Shown here: one piece after another, positions 5,748-13,602 of the stretch
How positions within the stretch are numbered: position 1 is the first letter of the stretch
Layout: every line of letters starts with the position of its first letter
From: Deltaproteobacteria bacterium
GTDB taxonomy: Bacteria > Desulfobacterota > Desulfuromonadia > Geobacterales > Pseudopelobacteraceae
Length of the DNA: 18,142 bases
Assembly: GCA_016219145.1 (NCBI GenBank)
Contig: JACRCG010000333.1
Location: forward strand, 1-18,142
Direction of reading: 5' to 3'
Notes under the pieces: generated by a model
The model's database searches: none
Told to the model about the DNA's origin: nothing
Seen by the model: only the letters and a program-made list of their open reading frames with translations
Translations under genes and position numbers: made by a program

Positions 5748-6041
5748 ATGCAACGAGATGAAGCCATTGCCATACTTCAAGCGCACAAGGACGAGATAAT
5801 TACCCGTTTTCATGTCAAGCATCTGGCCCTGTTCGGTTCCACGGCACGTAACGAGGCGCGCGATGAGAGTGATGTGGATGTCCTGGTTGATTTTGACGGG
5901 CCAGCGACCTTCAATGGTTATTTTGACCTCCAATTCTATCTTGAAGAATTGTTCCATCTGAAGGTCGATCTGGTCTGCAAAAACTCGGTACGTCCCAGAA
6001 TAAAGCCCTACATTGATCGGGAGGCACTTTATGTTGCGTGA
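5748..6041 (+). CDS. mntA: MNT-type minimal nucleotidyltransferase antitoxin
   Basis: A 97-residue DNA polymerase beta-like nucleotidyltransferase. The active-site motif GSX10DXD is exact: G30 S31 then D42 V43 D44, and a further Asp lies in LKVDLV near the C-terminus. In the characterised HepT-MntA pairs this protein AMPylates a Tyr of the HEPN toxin and so inactivates it. I chose ATG 5748, ten nt after the mod stop, with AAGGAG about 7 nt upstream (at 5736-5741); an in-frame upstream extension into mod is not family-like. It overlaps hepT by 11 nt. Its place inside a type III RM operon is discussed under findings. Confidence 0.9.
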   Translation: MQRDEAIAILQAHKDEIITRFHVKHLALFGSTARNEARDESDVDVLVDFDGPATFNGYFDLQFYLEELFHLKVDLVCKNSVRPRIKPYIDREALYVA

Positions 6042-6396
6042 TTGGATTCAGTTTTATGATGACCTGATAGAGTTTTGCTCTCGCATTCTTGACTATACTG
6101 CCGGTTTGACAAGAGAGGATTTCGAGGAGTCTAAAGTAATTTATGACGCTACAGTAAGAAATGTTGAATTAATCGGAGAGGCCGCGAAGAATATTCCTGA
6201 GCAGATTCGCCTGCAAATACCGGATGTGCCGTGGCAAAGACTAATAGCGACGCGAAATATTCTTGCTCACGATTATTTCGGCATAAATAATGACATTCTC
6301 TGGGACATCATCGAGAACAAGGTCCCCGAATTAGCGCATAAACTCAGAACCGTCAAGAAACAACTCCCGGCACTTTTTGATGAAAATACTCTTTGA
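6031..6396 (+). CDS. hepT: HEPN-domain RNase toxin
   Basis: A 121-residue HEPN (DUF86/HepT) protein, predicted RNase toxin of the MNT/HEPN pair. The catalytic RX4HXY motif is complete: R75, H80 and Y82 in TRNILAHDYFG. Y82 is the residue type that the partner MntA would AMPylate. The conserved DUF86 segment VRNVELIGEAAKNIPEQIR precedes it. ATG 6031 is chosen for the GGGAGG 6 to 7 nt upstream and overlaps the mntA stop by 11 nt; an ATG at 6013 is less likely. Its last codons overlap the start of res by 17 nt, so all three downstream cistrons appear translationally coupled. Confidence 0.9.
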   Translation: MLRDWIQFYDDLIEFCSRILDYTAGLTREDFEESKVIYDATVRNVELIGEAAKNIPEQIRLQIPDVPWQRLIATRNILAHDYFGINNDILWDIIENKVPELAHKLRTVKKQLPALFDENTL

Positions 6397-8992
6397 CGAA
6401 AACCAGCAGTACCAGCTTGACGCCATTAATTCCGTGGTTGACCTGTTCAAGGGGCAGCAACCCGCATCGGGGGCCTTCGAGTTCAGCCTGAAGAATGACG
6501 ACCTCCTTTTCTCTGAACTCGGTTTAGGTAACCGTCTGCCGCTTTCCGAGGAGACGCTTCTCGAAAACCTGCGCACGGTACAGCGCCGCGACGGTGTCAC
6601 AGAAAGCGAAAGTCTGGACGGCATGAACTTCTCGGTCGAGATGGAGACCGGCACCGGCAAGACCTATGTCTATCTCCGCACCATCTACGAGTTGCACCGA
6701 AGTTATGGCTTCAAAAAGTTCATCATCGTCGTGCCAAGCGTAGCCATCCGCGAAGGGGTAATGACCAGCCTGCGACTGACGCGGGAGCACTTCTCGACCC
6801 TTTACGGCAATGTTCCGGTTGATAGTTGGGTCTACGATTCCCGCCAGGTTTCAAAGCTGCGCCAGTTTGCCCAATCTAACACCTTGCAGATAATCGTCAT
6901 CAACATCGATGCGTTCAACAAGCAGACCAATAACGTCATCCACAAGGAAAACGACCGGCTTTCAGGATACCGCCCCATTGAATTCGTCCAGTCGGCAAAT
7001 CCCATCGTCATCATGGATGAACCGCAAAACATGGAAAGCGATCAGGCCAAGGCAGCGATTGCCAGCCTGGGTCCTCTCTGCACCCTGCGTTACTCCGCGA
7101 CCCACCGCAATCTTTACAATCTTGTCTATCGGCTCGACCCGGTGCGCGCCTATGACCTGAAGCTGGTTAAGCGGATTGAGGTCGATTCCGTCCTTGATGA
7201 TTCCGATTTCAATCAGCCGTACATCTATTTTCAGTCAATCAGCGCCACCAGTTCCAAAATTACGGCCAAGCTGATGATCGATATCAACGAAAAGGGAGCG
7301 CCCAAGCGTAAGGCCATCACCATTTCAAGCGGTGGTATCGATCTATTCGACAGATCCAATGGCCGCGAAAACTACAAGGGTTACATCGTCGATGAAATAG
7401 ACGCCGGAAATGCCACTATTTCTTTCAGCAACGGTTTGAATCTCTCTGTCGGCCAGAATCACGGCGGACGTGTGGATGACCTGATGCGGGTGCAGATCCG
7501 TGAAACGGTCAGAGAGCATTTCGAAAAGGAGTTGCGGATCAAGCGCACCCTGCCTGAGGGCCAACGCTTGAAGGTGCTTTCCCTTTTCTTTATTGACCGG
7601 GTTGCCAATTACTGGCCTCAGGATGGTAAGATTCGTTATTGGTTTGTCGAGGCATACAAGGAATTTGCGGCTCATCCAAAGTATGCCGAACTGCCGGCAC
7701 TTGCGGTTGATACCGTTCATAACGGCTATTTTGCCGCATACAAAGGGATTCCAAAGGATACTCGCGGGGACAGCGCCGCTGATGATGACGCCTATGAGCT
7801 GATCATGCGCGACAAGGAACGTCTGCTTTCCCTTGAAGAACCGTTACGCTTCATTTTCAGCCACTCTGCCCTTCGTGAAGGGTGGGACAATCCCAATGTC
7901 TTTCAGATTTGTACGCTCAATGAAACCAAATCGGAGATCAAGAAGCGGCAGGAGATCGGGCGCGGCTTGCGTCTGCCGGTGCTGGAAACCGGTGAGCGCT
8001 GCTTTGATCCGAATATCAATCGGCTGACGGTTATTGCCAACGAAAGTTATGATGATTTTGCCCGGCAACTGCAAACCGAGATTGAAGATGAATGCGGGGT
8101 GAAGTTTGAAGGGCGGATTTCCAACAAAAAAGAGCGTCGCACTGCCACACTAAAGGCTGGCTGGAAGCTTAACGACGATTTCAAGGAGCTGTGGCAACGG
8201 ATCAAGTTCAAAACCCGCTATGCCGTGAATTATGAAACCCCGGTGTTGATCGAGAAAGCCTCGGAACGGCTTCGCAACATGGAAAAAATCGCGACGGCAC
8301 GGATTGTTGTTCGGAAGGCCGGAATCGGAATGGGTGAAAAGGGAGTTTCTACGACTCTGCTGGCGGTCCGGGAAGGGGAAACCAGCTATTCCACTGCACA
8401 ACTTCCGGATCTGATTGGATATCTCCAGGACAAGACCGAATTGACAAGGTCCACTCTGGCCGAAATCCTTATCCGGTCCGGACGGCTGAGTGAGGTGACC
8501 CAAAACCCGCAGCAGTTTCTTGATCAGGCATTATCGGCGATACAGGCGGAATTGCATACGCTGATGATAAACGGCATAAAGTACGAACGTATAAACGGGC
8601 AGGAATATGAAATGCTCCTTTTTGAAGAGAAAGAGGTCATCGGTTACCTGACTAATATGCTCGAAGTCGATAACTCGATCTATGATGCGATTCTTTGGGA
8701 ATCTGATGTCGAATATCAGTTTGCCGAGGCAATGAGCCACCGCGAAGACATCAAGCTCTTCATCAAATTACCGTCATGGTTCAATGTGGAAACCCCAATC
8801 GGCAGCTATAATCCTGATTGGGCCATTGTCAAAGAGAATGATGAAAAGGTCGATCTTGTTCGAGAAACTAAAGGGACAAAAAAAGAGTTGAAGATGCGTG
8901 GTTCCGAATGGGCCAGGATACAGTGTGGAAAGGCACATTTTGAGGAGCTTGGCGTTGATTTCGATCATGTAGTTCTTGCGAGTAATGTTTAA
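6380..8992 (+). CDS. res: Type III restriction subunit, helicase-nuclease
   Basis: An 870-residue Res protein: superfamily 2 ATPase followed by a C-terminal nuclease. The Walker A is METGTGKT (residues 88-95). The DEAD-like box is MDEPQ (D213-Q216). SATH lies near residues 237-242 and the arginine-finger motif QEIGRGLRLP near 524-534. The nuclease shows PD at 812-813 and ETK at 829-831, the PD-(D/E)XK signature of type III Res. No frameshift or stop interrupts it and every key motif is present, so the enzyme looks functional. ATG 6380 lies inside the end of hepT, with a TTG one codon earlier. No strong Shine-Dalgarno is visible, which suggests coupling to hepT translation. Res cuts only in complex with Mod. 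Confidence 0.93.
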   Translation: MKILFDENQQYQLDAINSVVDLFKGQQPASGAFEFSLKNDDLLFSELGLGNRLPLSEETLLENLRTVQRRDGVTESESLDGMNFSVEMETGTGKTYVYLRTIYELHRSYGFKKFIIVVPSVAIREGVMTSLRLTREHFSTLYGNVPVDSWVYDSRQVSKLRQFAQSNTLQIIVINIDAFNKQTNNVIHKENDRLSGYRPIEFVQSANPIVIMDEPQNMESDQAKAAIASLGPLCTLRYSATHRNLYNLVYRLDPVRAYDLKLVKRIEVDSVLDDSDFNQPYIYFQSISATSSKITAKLMIDINEKGAPKRKAITISSGGIDLFDRSNGRENYKGYIVDEIDAGNATISFSNGLNLSVGQNHGGRVDDLMRVQIRETVREHFEKELRIKRTLPEGQRLKVLSLFFIDRVANYWPQDGKIRYWFVEAYKEFAAHPKYAELPALAVDTVHNGYFAAYKGIPKDTRGDSAADDDAYELIMRDKERLLSLEEPLRFIFSHSALREGWDNPNVFQICTLNETKSEIKKRQEIGRGLRLPVLETGERCFDPNINRLTVIANESYDDFARQLQTEIEDECGVKFEGRISNKKERRTATLKAGWKLNDDFKELWQRIKFKTRYAVNYETPVLIEKASERLRNMEKIATARIVVRKAGIGMGEKGVSTTLLAVREGETSYSTAQLPDLIGYLQDKTELTRSTLAEILIRSGRLSEVTQNPQQFLDQALSAIQAELHTLMINGIKYERINGQEYEMLLFEEKEVIGYLTNMLEVDNSIYDAILWESDVEYQFAEAMSHREDIKLFIKLPSWFNVETPIGSYNPDWAIVKENDEKVDLVRETKGTKKELKMRGSEWARIQCGKAHFEELGVDFDHVVLASNV

Positions 8993-9021
8993 AATTCTTT
9001 GGTGCAATATCAAGGACAAAA

Positions 9022-9050
9022 CTATGGGCAACCACAAGGGTTGCCCATAG
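9022..9050 (-). terminator. Perfect palindrome between convergent res and metY
   Basis: CTATGGGCAACC, loop ACAAG, GGTTGCCCATAG: a perfect 12-bp stem. Read on the minus strand the stem is followed by TTTTG, so it could terminate metY transcription. On the plus side only ATACGAAC follows, so for res it is at best a weak terminator. The sequence also looks like a dispersed GGGCAACC-type repeat. Confidence 0.6.
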
Positions 9051-9074
9051 ATACGAACAAAAAAACAGCTGGTT

Positions 9075-10361
9075 CTATTTCTGCGAAGCTTCCAGCGCCT
9101 GCTCAATATCGGCAATGATGTCGTCTATACACTCTATCCCGATTGAGAGCCTGATGAAATCGGCCGTCACGCCGGATGCCACCTGCTCTTCGGCTGATAG
9201 CTGCTGATGAGTGGTTGATGCCGGGTGGATGACCAGAGATTTGGCATCGCCGATATTGGCGAGGTGAGAGAGCAGCTTGACGTTGTCTATGAATTTCTTG
9301 CCGGCCTCCATGCCCCCCTTGATACCGAAACCGATGATGGCCCCCTCCCCTTTTGGCAGATACCGTTTTGCCCTGGCGTGATCCTTGTGGCTCTCCAACC
9401 CTGGATAATTGACCCAGGAAACCAGCGGATGTGCCTCCAGCCGTTTTGCCACGGCACGGGCATTTTCAACATGCCTGGACATCCTGACATGAAGGGTCTC
9501 CAGCCCCAGGATGATCTGGTGCGAGTTGAACGGAGATATGCAGGCGCCCATGTCGCGCAGCAGGGAAACCCTCATTTTGATGATGTAGGAAATGTTTGCA
9601 AGCGCTTCCCAGAAAACAAGGCCGTGGTAGGAAGGATCCGGTTCGGTAAATTCAGGGAACTTTCCGTTATTCCAGGGGAACTTGCCGCCGTCAACAACCG
9701 CGCCGCCAATGCTGGTGCCGTGACCGCCGATAAACTTTGTCAGAGAATAGACAACAATATCGGCGCCATGCTCAAGCGGCTTGAACAGAAACGGTGTAGT
9801 GACGGTGTTATCAACTACAAAAGGGATACCAGCCTGGTGCGCCACAGCCGCTATCGCCTCAAAATCATCGACATTGTTTTTGGGATTGCCGACCGACTCG
9901 CTGTAAACCAGCCTGGTGTTTTCATCGATCGCATTCCGTACATTTTCAGGATCAGATGTATCGACAAACTTGACCGTAATGCCAAGTTTCGGGAGGGTAT
10001 AGTGAAACAGGTTGTAGGTGCCACCGTAGAGATAGTTGGTGGAGACGATATTCTGTCCGGCCTGCGCGATGTTCAGCACCGCATAGGTGATGGCAGCCTG
10101 CCCTGAGGCAACGGCCAGCGCGGCGACTCCGCCGTCCAGAGCGGCCAGGCGCTGTTCGAGAACGTCGGTTGTCGGATTCATCAGTCTCGTATAAATGTTG
10201 CCGAATTCCTTGAGGCCAAACAGATTGGCGGCATGTTCGGAGCTTTTGAATACATAGGAAGTAGTCTGATAGAGCGGCACCGCCCGCGAGAGGGTGGTTG
10301 GATCCGGTGTCTGACCGGCATGGAGAGTAAGAGTCTCAAATGATTGGATTTTGTCTGACAT
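9075..10361 (-). CDS. metY: O-acetylhomoserine sulfhydrylase
   Basis: A 428-residue PLP enzyme of the Cys/Met metabolism family that makes homocysteine from O-acetylhomoserine and sulfide (direct sulfhydrylation). The PLP lysine is K209 in VVYSLTKFIGGHGT. The upstream Tyr/Arg phosphate-binding pair is in YTRLMNPTTD, VASGQAA contacts the cofactor, and the length fits the MetY/Cys-Met family (about 420-430). The N-terminus FETLTLHAGQTPDP is typical. The ATG has GGAGGGG about 6 nt upstream. It stands alone on the minus strand, 76 bp after the small membrane protein gene. No SAM riboswitch is visible in that gap. Confidence 0.94.
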   Translation of the reverse strand: MSDKIQSFETLTLHAGQTPDPTTLSRAVPLYQTTSYVFKSSEHAANLFGLKEFGNIYTRLMNPTTDVLEQRLAALDGGVAALAVASGQAAITYAVLNIAQAGQNIVSTNYLYGGTYNLFHYTLPKLGITVKFVDTSDPENVRNAIDENTRLVYSESVGNPKNNVDDFEAIAAVAHQAGIPFVVDNTVTTPFLFKPLEHGADIVVYSLTKFIGGHGTSIGGAVVDGGKFPWNNGKFPEFTEPDPSYHGLVFWEALANISYIIKMRVSLLRDMGACISPFNSHQIILGLETLHVRMSRHVENARAVAKRLEAHPLVSWVNYPGLESHKDHARAKRYLPKGEGAIIGFGIKGGMEAGKKFIDNVKLLSHLANIGDAKSLVIHPASTTHQQLSAEEQVASGVTADFIRLSIGIECIDDIIADIEQALEASQK

Positions 10362-10399
10362 AAAGCCCCTCCGCTAGGTAGTTATATTAAGTTCTGAAG

Positions 10400-10426
10400 C
10401 CTATATTTCTCATGCAATCAAGTCAA
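10400..10426 (-). promoter_or_regulatory. Possible metY promoter
   Basis: On the minus strand TTGACT (10421-10426) is followed after a short 15-bp spacer by TATAGG (10400-10405), about 40 bp before the metY start. The -35 is good. The spacing and -10 are poor, so this is tentative. Confidence 0.35.
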
Positions 10427-10437
10427 GTTTATTTTGT

Positions 10438-10803
10438 TCAGATTGTAATTGTCTCGCCAGGCCGCAGACGCCTCTGCTCTTCCTTGACCGGGTTGTTGAT
10501 TGAGTTGGTCAGAAGATAGAAAAACAGTGCTATCAGAGCGATAACCGTAATGAACGTCGGCAGAATTCGAACGGATTCATCCCGCTTTTGCGAAGAAAGA
10601 ATGAAGCCGAATGCCACCAGAACAACGCCGTAACTTCCTATCGCTGTGGCCCAGAATATCCCCAGGCTATAGACGCGATTTTCGGCAGACATTGATAACG
10701 AAAGCATCTCGGAAAGGCTGGCATGATAAAAGCTGGCCAGAATTATCAGCACCAGGGACGCCATGACCAGCCGCAAACCGTTTCTGACAGTACGTTTACG
10801 CAT
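10438..10803 (-). CDS. Small integral membrane protein of unknown function
   Basis: A 121-residue protein with three predicted membrane spans, near residues 11-27 (LRLVMASLVLIILASF), 47-70 (LGIFWATAIGSYGVVLVAF) and 79-98 (ILPTFITVIALIALFFYLL). It has a basic N-terminus (MRKRTVRNGLR) and a charged C-terminal tail ending PGETITI. The ATG has AGGAAAA about 6 nt upstream. It begins 24 bp after the YciO/TsaC-like gene, so it is probably the last cistron of the phoH-tsaD-rsmA-rmuC run. I do not recognise the family. Confidence 0.8.
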   Translation of the reverse strand: MRKRTVRNGLRLVMASLVLIILASFYHASLSEMLSLSMSAENRVYSLGIFWATAIGSYGVVLVAFGFILSSQKRDESVRILPTFITVIALIALFFYLLTNSINNPVKEEQRRLRPGETITI

Positions 10804-10827
10804 TGCGCTTTTCCTGTAAACAAGCCA

Positions 10828-11436
10828 TTAACTGCACCATGAAACGTCACCAAGACCAGCCCGCAGAACCTCCGGCAGATCACCAATCAGACTGACAACC
10901 GAGCTTACGTCGGTGGTGAGAAGGCCGCCGTCAATCACAAAATCGATCTGATTTCCGAAGGTGTCTGATATAACCCAGGGGTCTCCGACCGGATCCTCGC
11001 CGGAGAGATTGGCGCTGGTGGTAATGATCGGATTGCCAAGCGCCGTGACAAGATCGATGCAGATGCGATTATCAGGAATCCTTATTCCAACCGTCTTCTG
11101 ACGGGTCAGAAGTAGATCCGGCACTTCGCGAGTTGCTTCAAGAACAAAGGTGTAAGGGCCTGGAAGATAACGTTTAAGCAGTTTGAAGGCGGAGTTGCTG
11201 ACCCTGGCATAGTGAGAGACTTCGGAGAGCGATGAGCAGATAAACGAGAAAGGCTTGTTTCTCTCCCGCATCTTGATCTGATAGATGCGCTCAATACTCT
11301 TTTTACAGAGAATTGAACAACCGATTCCATAGGTGGTGTCGGTCGGATAGGCGATAATCCCGCCATTTTTCAGACAATCTGCAATTCTGGCGATATTGCG
11401 CGGCTGCGGATGATCGGGATGAATTTCAAGAATCAT
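10828..11436 (-). CDS. YciO/TsaC-family threonylcarbamoyl-AMP synthase-like protein
   Basis: A 202-residue Sua5/YciO/YrdC protein. Overall it resembles YciO: IHPDHPQPR at the start, YPTDTTYGIGC at 30-40, LPGPYTFVLEATREVP at 91-106, and an ending VLRAGLGDV. Yet it keeps the residues needed for threonylcarbamoyl-AMP synthesis in TsaC/YrdC, namely KxR (K55, R57) and SxN (S141, N143 in TTSANLSG), which E. coli YciO lacks as I recall its sequence. It may therefore be the TsaC partner of the TsaD encoded three genes upstream, making the t6A precursor from threonine, bicarbonate and ATP. The ATG at 11434-11436 overlaps the rmuC stop by 11 nt; an upstream extension inside rmuC is not family-like. Confidence 0.88.
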   Translation of the reverse strand: MILEIHPDHPQPRNIARIADCLKNGGIIAYPTDTTYGIGCSILCKKSIERIYQIKMRERNKPFSFICSSLSEVSHYARVSNSAFKLLKRYLPGPYTFVLEATREVPDLLLTRQKTVGIRIPDNRICIDLVTALGNPIITTSANLSGEDPVGDPWVISDTFGNQIDFVIDGGLLTTDVSSVVSLIGDLPEVLRAGLGDVSWCS

Positions 11437-12787
11437 GATCAGATTCCGCCTCATCATCAGGGTCTGGCGCCGCCAGTTCCAGCAAATTGTCAGCCGCCTC
11501 ATGCGGCAATTCCTGGACATCGCGCAGTTTGCGCTCTATGACGCGGGTACGGGTGGCGGCCTGGTCAATATGATTGCCGGCCTCCAGCAGTTTTTTCCTG
11601 GTTTTGTCAAGGACAGCGCCGAATTTGGAAAACTCGGTACGAACAGCCCCCAGCAGATTCCAGACTTCAGCGGAACGTTTTTCGATCGCCAACGTTCTAA
11701 AGCCCATCTGCAAACTGTTCAGCAATGCCGCCAGTGTAGTTGGACCGGCCACCATGACCTTGAATTCGCGCTGCAATACATCAAAAAGGCCCGGCAATCT
11801 CAAGACCTCGGCATAAAGGCCTTCGGTCGGCAGGAACATGACGCCGAAATCGGTGGTATGGGGCGGATCCAGATACTTGTCGCGGATGTTTCTGGCCATC
11901 TCGCGCACAGCTCGGTCAAGCAGCCTGGAGGCCTCGGCCGCGGCGATAATGTCACCAAGCTCCTGTGCTTCAACCAGCCTCAGGTAATCCTCCTGCGGGA
12001 ATTTGGCATCCAGCGGCAGCCAGACCAATCCATCCTGGGTGCCGTCACGCCCCGGCAGTTTGAGTGCAAATTCGACCCGCTGACCGCTGCCGGACCTGGT
12101 TTCAACATTGGAATCATACTGGCCGGGAGACAGAATCTGCTCCAGCAGGCTGGCCAGCTGCACCTCGCCGAACGTGCCGCGAGTTTTCACATTGGTCAGC
12201 ACTTTTTTCAGATCGCCTACGCCGATCGCCAGGGACTGCATCTCTCCCAGGCCGCGCTGGACAAGCTCCAGACGTTCGCTGACCAGCTTGAACGATTCAC
12301 CCAGTCGCTTCTCAAGGGTGTCATGCAGCTTTTCATCAACCGTAGCCCGCATCTGCTCCAGCTTTTTGGCATTATCTTCCTGAATCAGGCGCAGGCGGGC
12401 ATCGACGCCCTCACGCAGTTTGTCCAGCCGCGACTCATTGCTGGCCGTCAACTCCTTCAACTGCGAGGCGAACAGCTCCAGCTGGTTTTTCTGCAAACCG
12501 GCAATATCACTCATGCGCTTCAGGAGCGAATCACCCAGAACCGTCATACCGCCGGACATCTCCTCGCGGGACAGGCGAACACCGGCCTGAAGTTCCTCAC
12601 GCCCACGGGCAAGCTCGTCGCGAAGAAAACGTTCCTGACGTTCAAACGACTTTTCAAGGGCGTCAATTCTGGTCAGCAGCTCTGAAGAACCGGACATGCC
12701 GCTTTTGAACCTGAAATACAAAAGGCAGAGCATGGCAAAACAGGCCAGCAGAAATATTGTGATGAAATAGCCCATGAATGGTGTCAT
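11426..12787 (-). CDS. rmuC: RmuC-family DNA recombination protein
   Basis: A 453-residue RmuC-type protein. An N-terminal membrane segment (about residues 5-22, YFITIFLLACFAMLCLLYF) is followed by a long predicted coiled coil (about 35-185, rich in Glu, Arg and Leu). The conserved RmuC domain comes next, with TRGTFGEVQLASLLEQIL, LPLDAKFPQEDYLRL and DFGVMFLPTEGLYAEV. RmuC limits inversions between short inverted repeats and is a predicted nuclease of the PD-(D/E)XK class. ATG 12785-12787 overlaps the rsmA stop as ATGA; ATG 12773-12775 and an upstream ATG at 12811 are alternatives. The C-terminus is acidic (DPDDEAESDHDS). Confidence 0.92.
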   Translation of the reverse strand: MTPFMGYFITIFLLACFAMLCLLYFRFKSGMSGSSELLTRIDALEKSFERQERFLRDELARGREELQAGVRLSREEMSGGMTVLGDSLLKRMSDIAGLQKNQLELFASQLKELTASNESRLDKLREGVDARLRLIQEDNAKKLEQMRATVDEKLHDTLEKRLGESFKLVSERLELVQRGLGEMQSLAIGVGDLKKVLTNVKTRGTFGEVQLASLLEQILSPGQYDSNVETRSGSGQRVEFALKLPGRDGTQDGLVWLPLDAKFPQEDYLRLVEAQELGDIIAAAEASRLLDRAVREMARNIRDKYLDPPHTTDFGVMFLPTEGLYAEVLRLPGLFDVLQREFKVMVAGPTTLAALLNSLQMGFRTLAIEKRSAEVWNLLGAVRTEFSKFGAVLDKTRKKLLEAGNHIDQAATRTRVIERKLRDVQELPHEAADNLLELAAPDPDDEAESDHDS

Positions 12788-13602
12788 TGCTTTGACCTTT
12801 CCGACAACCATCTTGAAAGCCGCGCAAATTCCTCAAGTGACAACGTCTCGCCACGTCTGCGGCCATCAATGTCACAGGCCGCCAACAGTTCGGCAAGATC
12901 AGTATTGATGGTGCATTCAGCCGATTTCAGGCAGTTGGCCAGCGTTTTTCTGCGCATCGAAAAGGCGCTTTTAATAACGTTTCTAAAAATGTCCTCGTTG
13001 CCCACCACAGCCCGTGGTGCTGCCAGTGCCGAAAAAGTCATTATGGCCGAGTCAACTTTGGGACACGGGTGAAAGCAGCCCGGCGGCACGATAAACTCCC
13101 TGTGAATGTCAAACCAGAGGCCCAGCAATACTGTTGTCACGCCGTAATCAGAGCAATCCGGCGCGGCAGCCAGACGATCTCCGACCTCTTTCTGGAGCAT
13201 CAGGGTCATACTGGAGAGCCGGTCATGTACCTTGATGAGACGGAACAAAACCTCGGTCGAAATGTTGTAAGGCAGATTGGCGACCACTTTCCATTTTCCG
13301 GCCGACAGCGGAAGAACTGTTTCCAGATCGACCTTGAGCACATCGGCATCTATAACCGACACCCGCTGATTGTCCTTGAACATCTCCCGGTGCCAGGCTG
13401 CCAGGGCGTGGTCGAACTCGATCAGCACCAGCCGGCCGGCGCGCTCTGCAATCTGACTGGTCAAGGCTCCGCGACCAGGCCCGATCTCAAGCACTGCATC
13501 ATCAGGCCCTATATCGGCCACACGAATGATTTTATCGATGACGTTCCGGTCTACCAGAAAGTTCTGGCCAAGTGATTTTAGCGGCCGCCGGGCTGAGCTC
13601 AC
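12784..13602 (-). CDS. rsmA: 16S rRNA adenine-1518/1519 dimethyltransferase
   Basis: A 272-residue KsgA/RsmA enzyme that dimethylates two adenines in helix 45 of 16S rRNA during 30S maturation. Landmarks are KSLGQNFLVD at 9-18, the SAM motif LEIGPGRGALT at 38-48, the acidic loop IEFD at 61-64, and catalytic motif NLPYN at 109-113. I chose the GTG at 13600-13602: it overlaps the tsaD stop as GTGA, AGGAG lies about 9 nt upstream, and it gives the standard length. A longer reading from ATG 13635 would overlap tsaD by 37 nt and add a non-family N-terminus. Confidence 0.94.
   Translation of the reverse strand: MSSARRPLKSLGQNFLVDRNVIDKIIRVADIGPDDAVLEIGPGRGALTSQIAERAGRLVLIEFDHALAAWHREMFKDNQRVSVIDADVLKVDLETVLPLSAGKWKVVANLPYNISTEVLFRLIKVHDRLSSMTLMLQKEVGDRLAAAPDCSDYGVTTVLLGLWFDIHREFIVPPGCFHPCPKVDSAIMTFSALAAPRAVVGNEDIFRNVIKSAFSMRRKTLANCLKSAECTINTDLAELLAACDIDGRRRGETLSLEEFARLSRWLSERSKQ

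Noticed and set aside
9225..10106. Long plus-strand frame of 293 codons opposite metY
   Set aside because: It is a shadow of the strongly conserved metY frame, with no recognisable protein pattern.
10362..10437. SAM riboswitch upstream of metY
   Set aside because: The gap is only 76 bp, with none of the conserved SAM-riboswitch core and no leader terminator.
11435..12685. Long plus-strand frame of 416 codons opposite rmuC
   Set aside because: It is rich in Gln and Leu because it mirrors the rmuC coiled-coil codons. The rmuC frame has the conserved domain and the coupled start.
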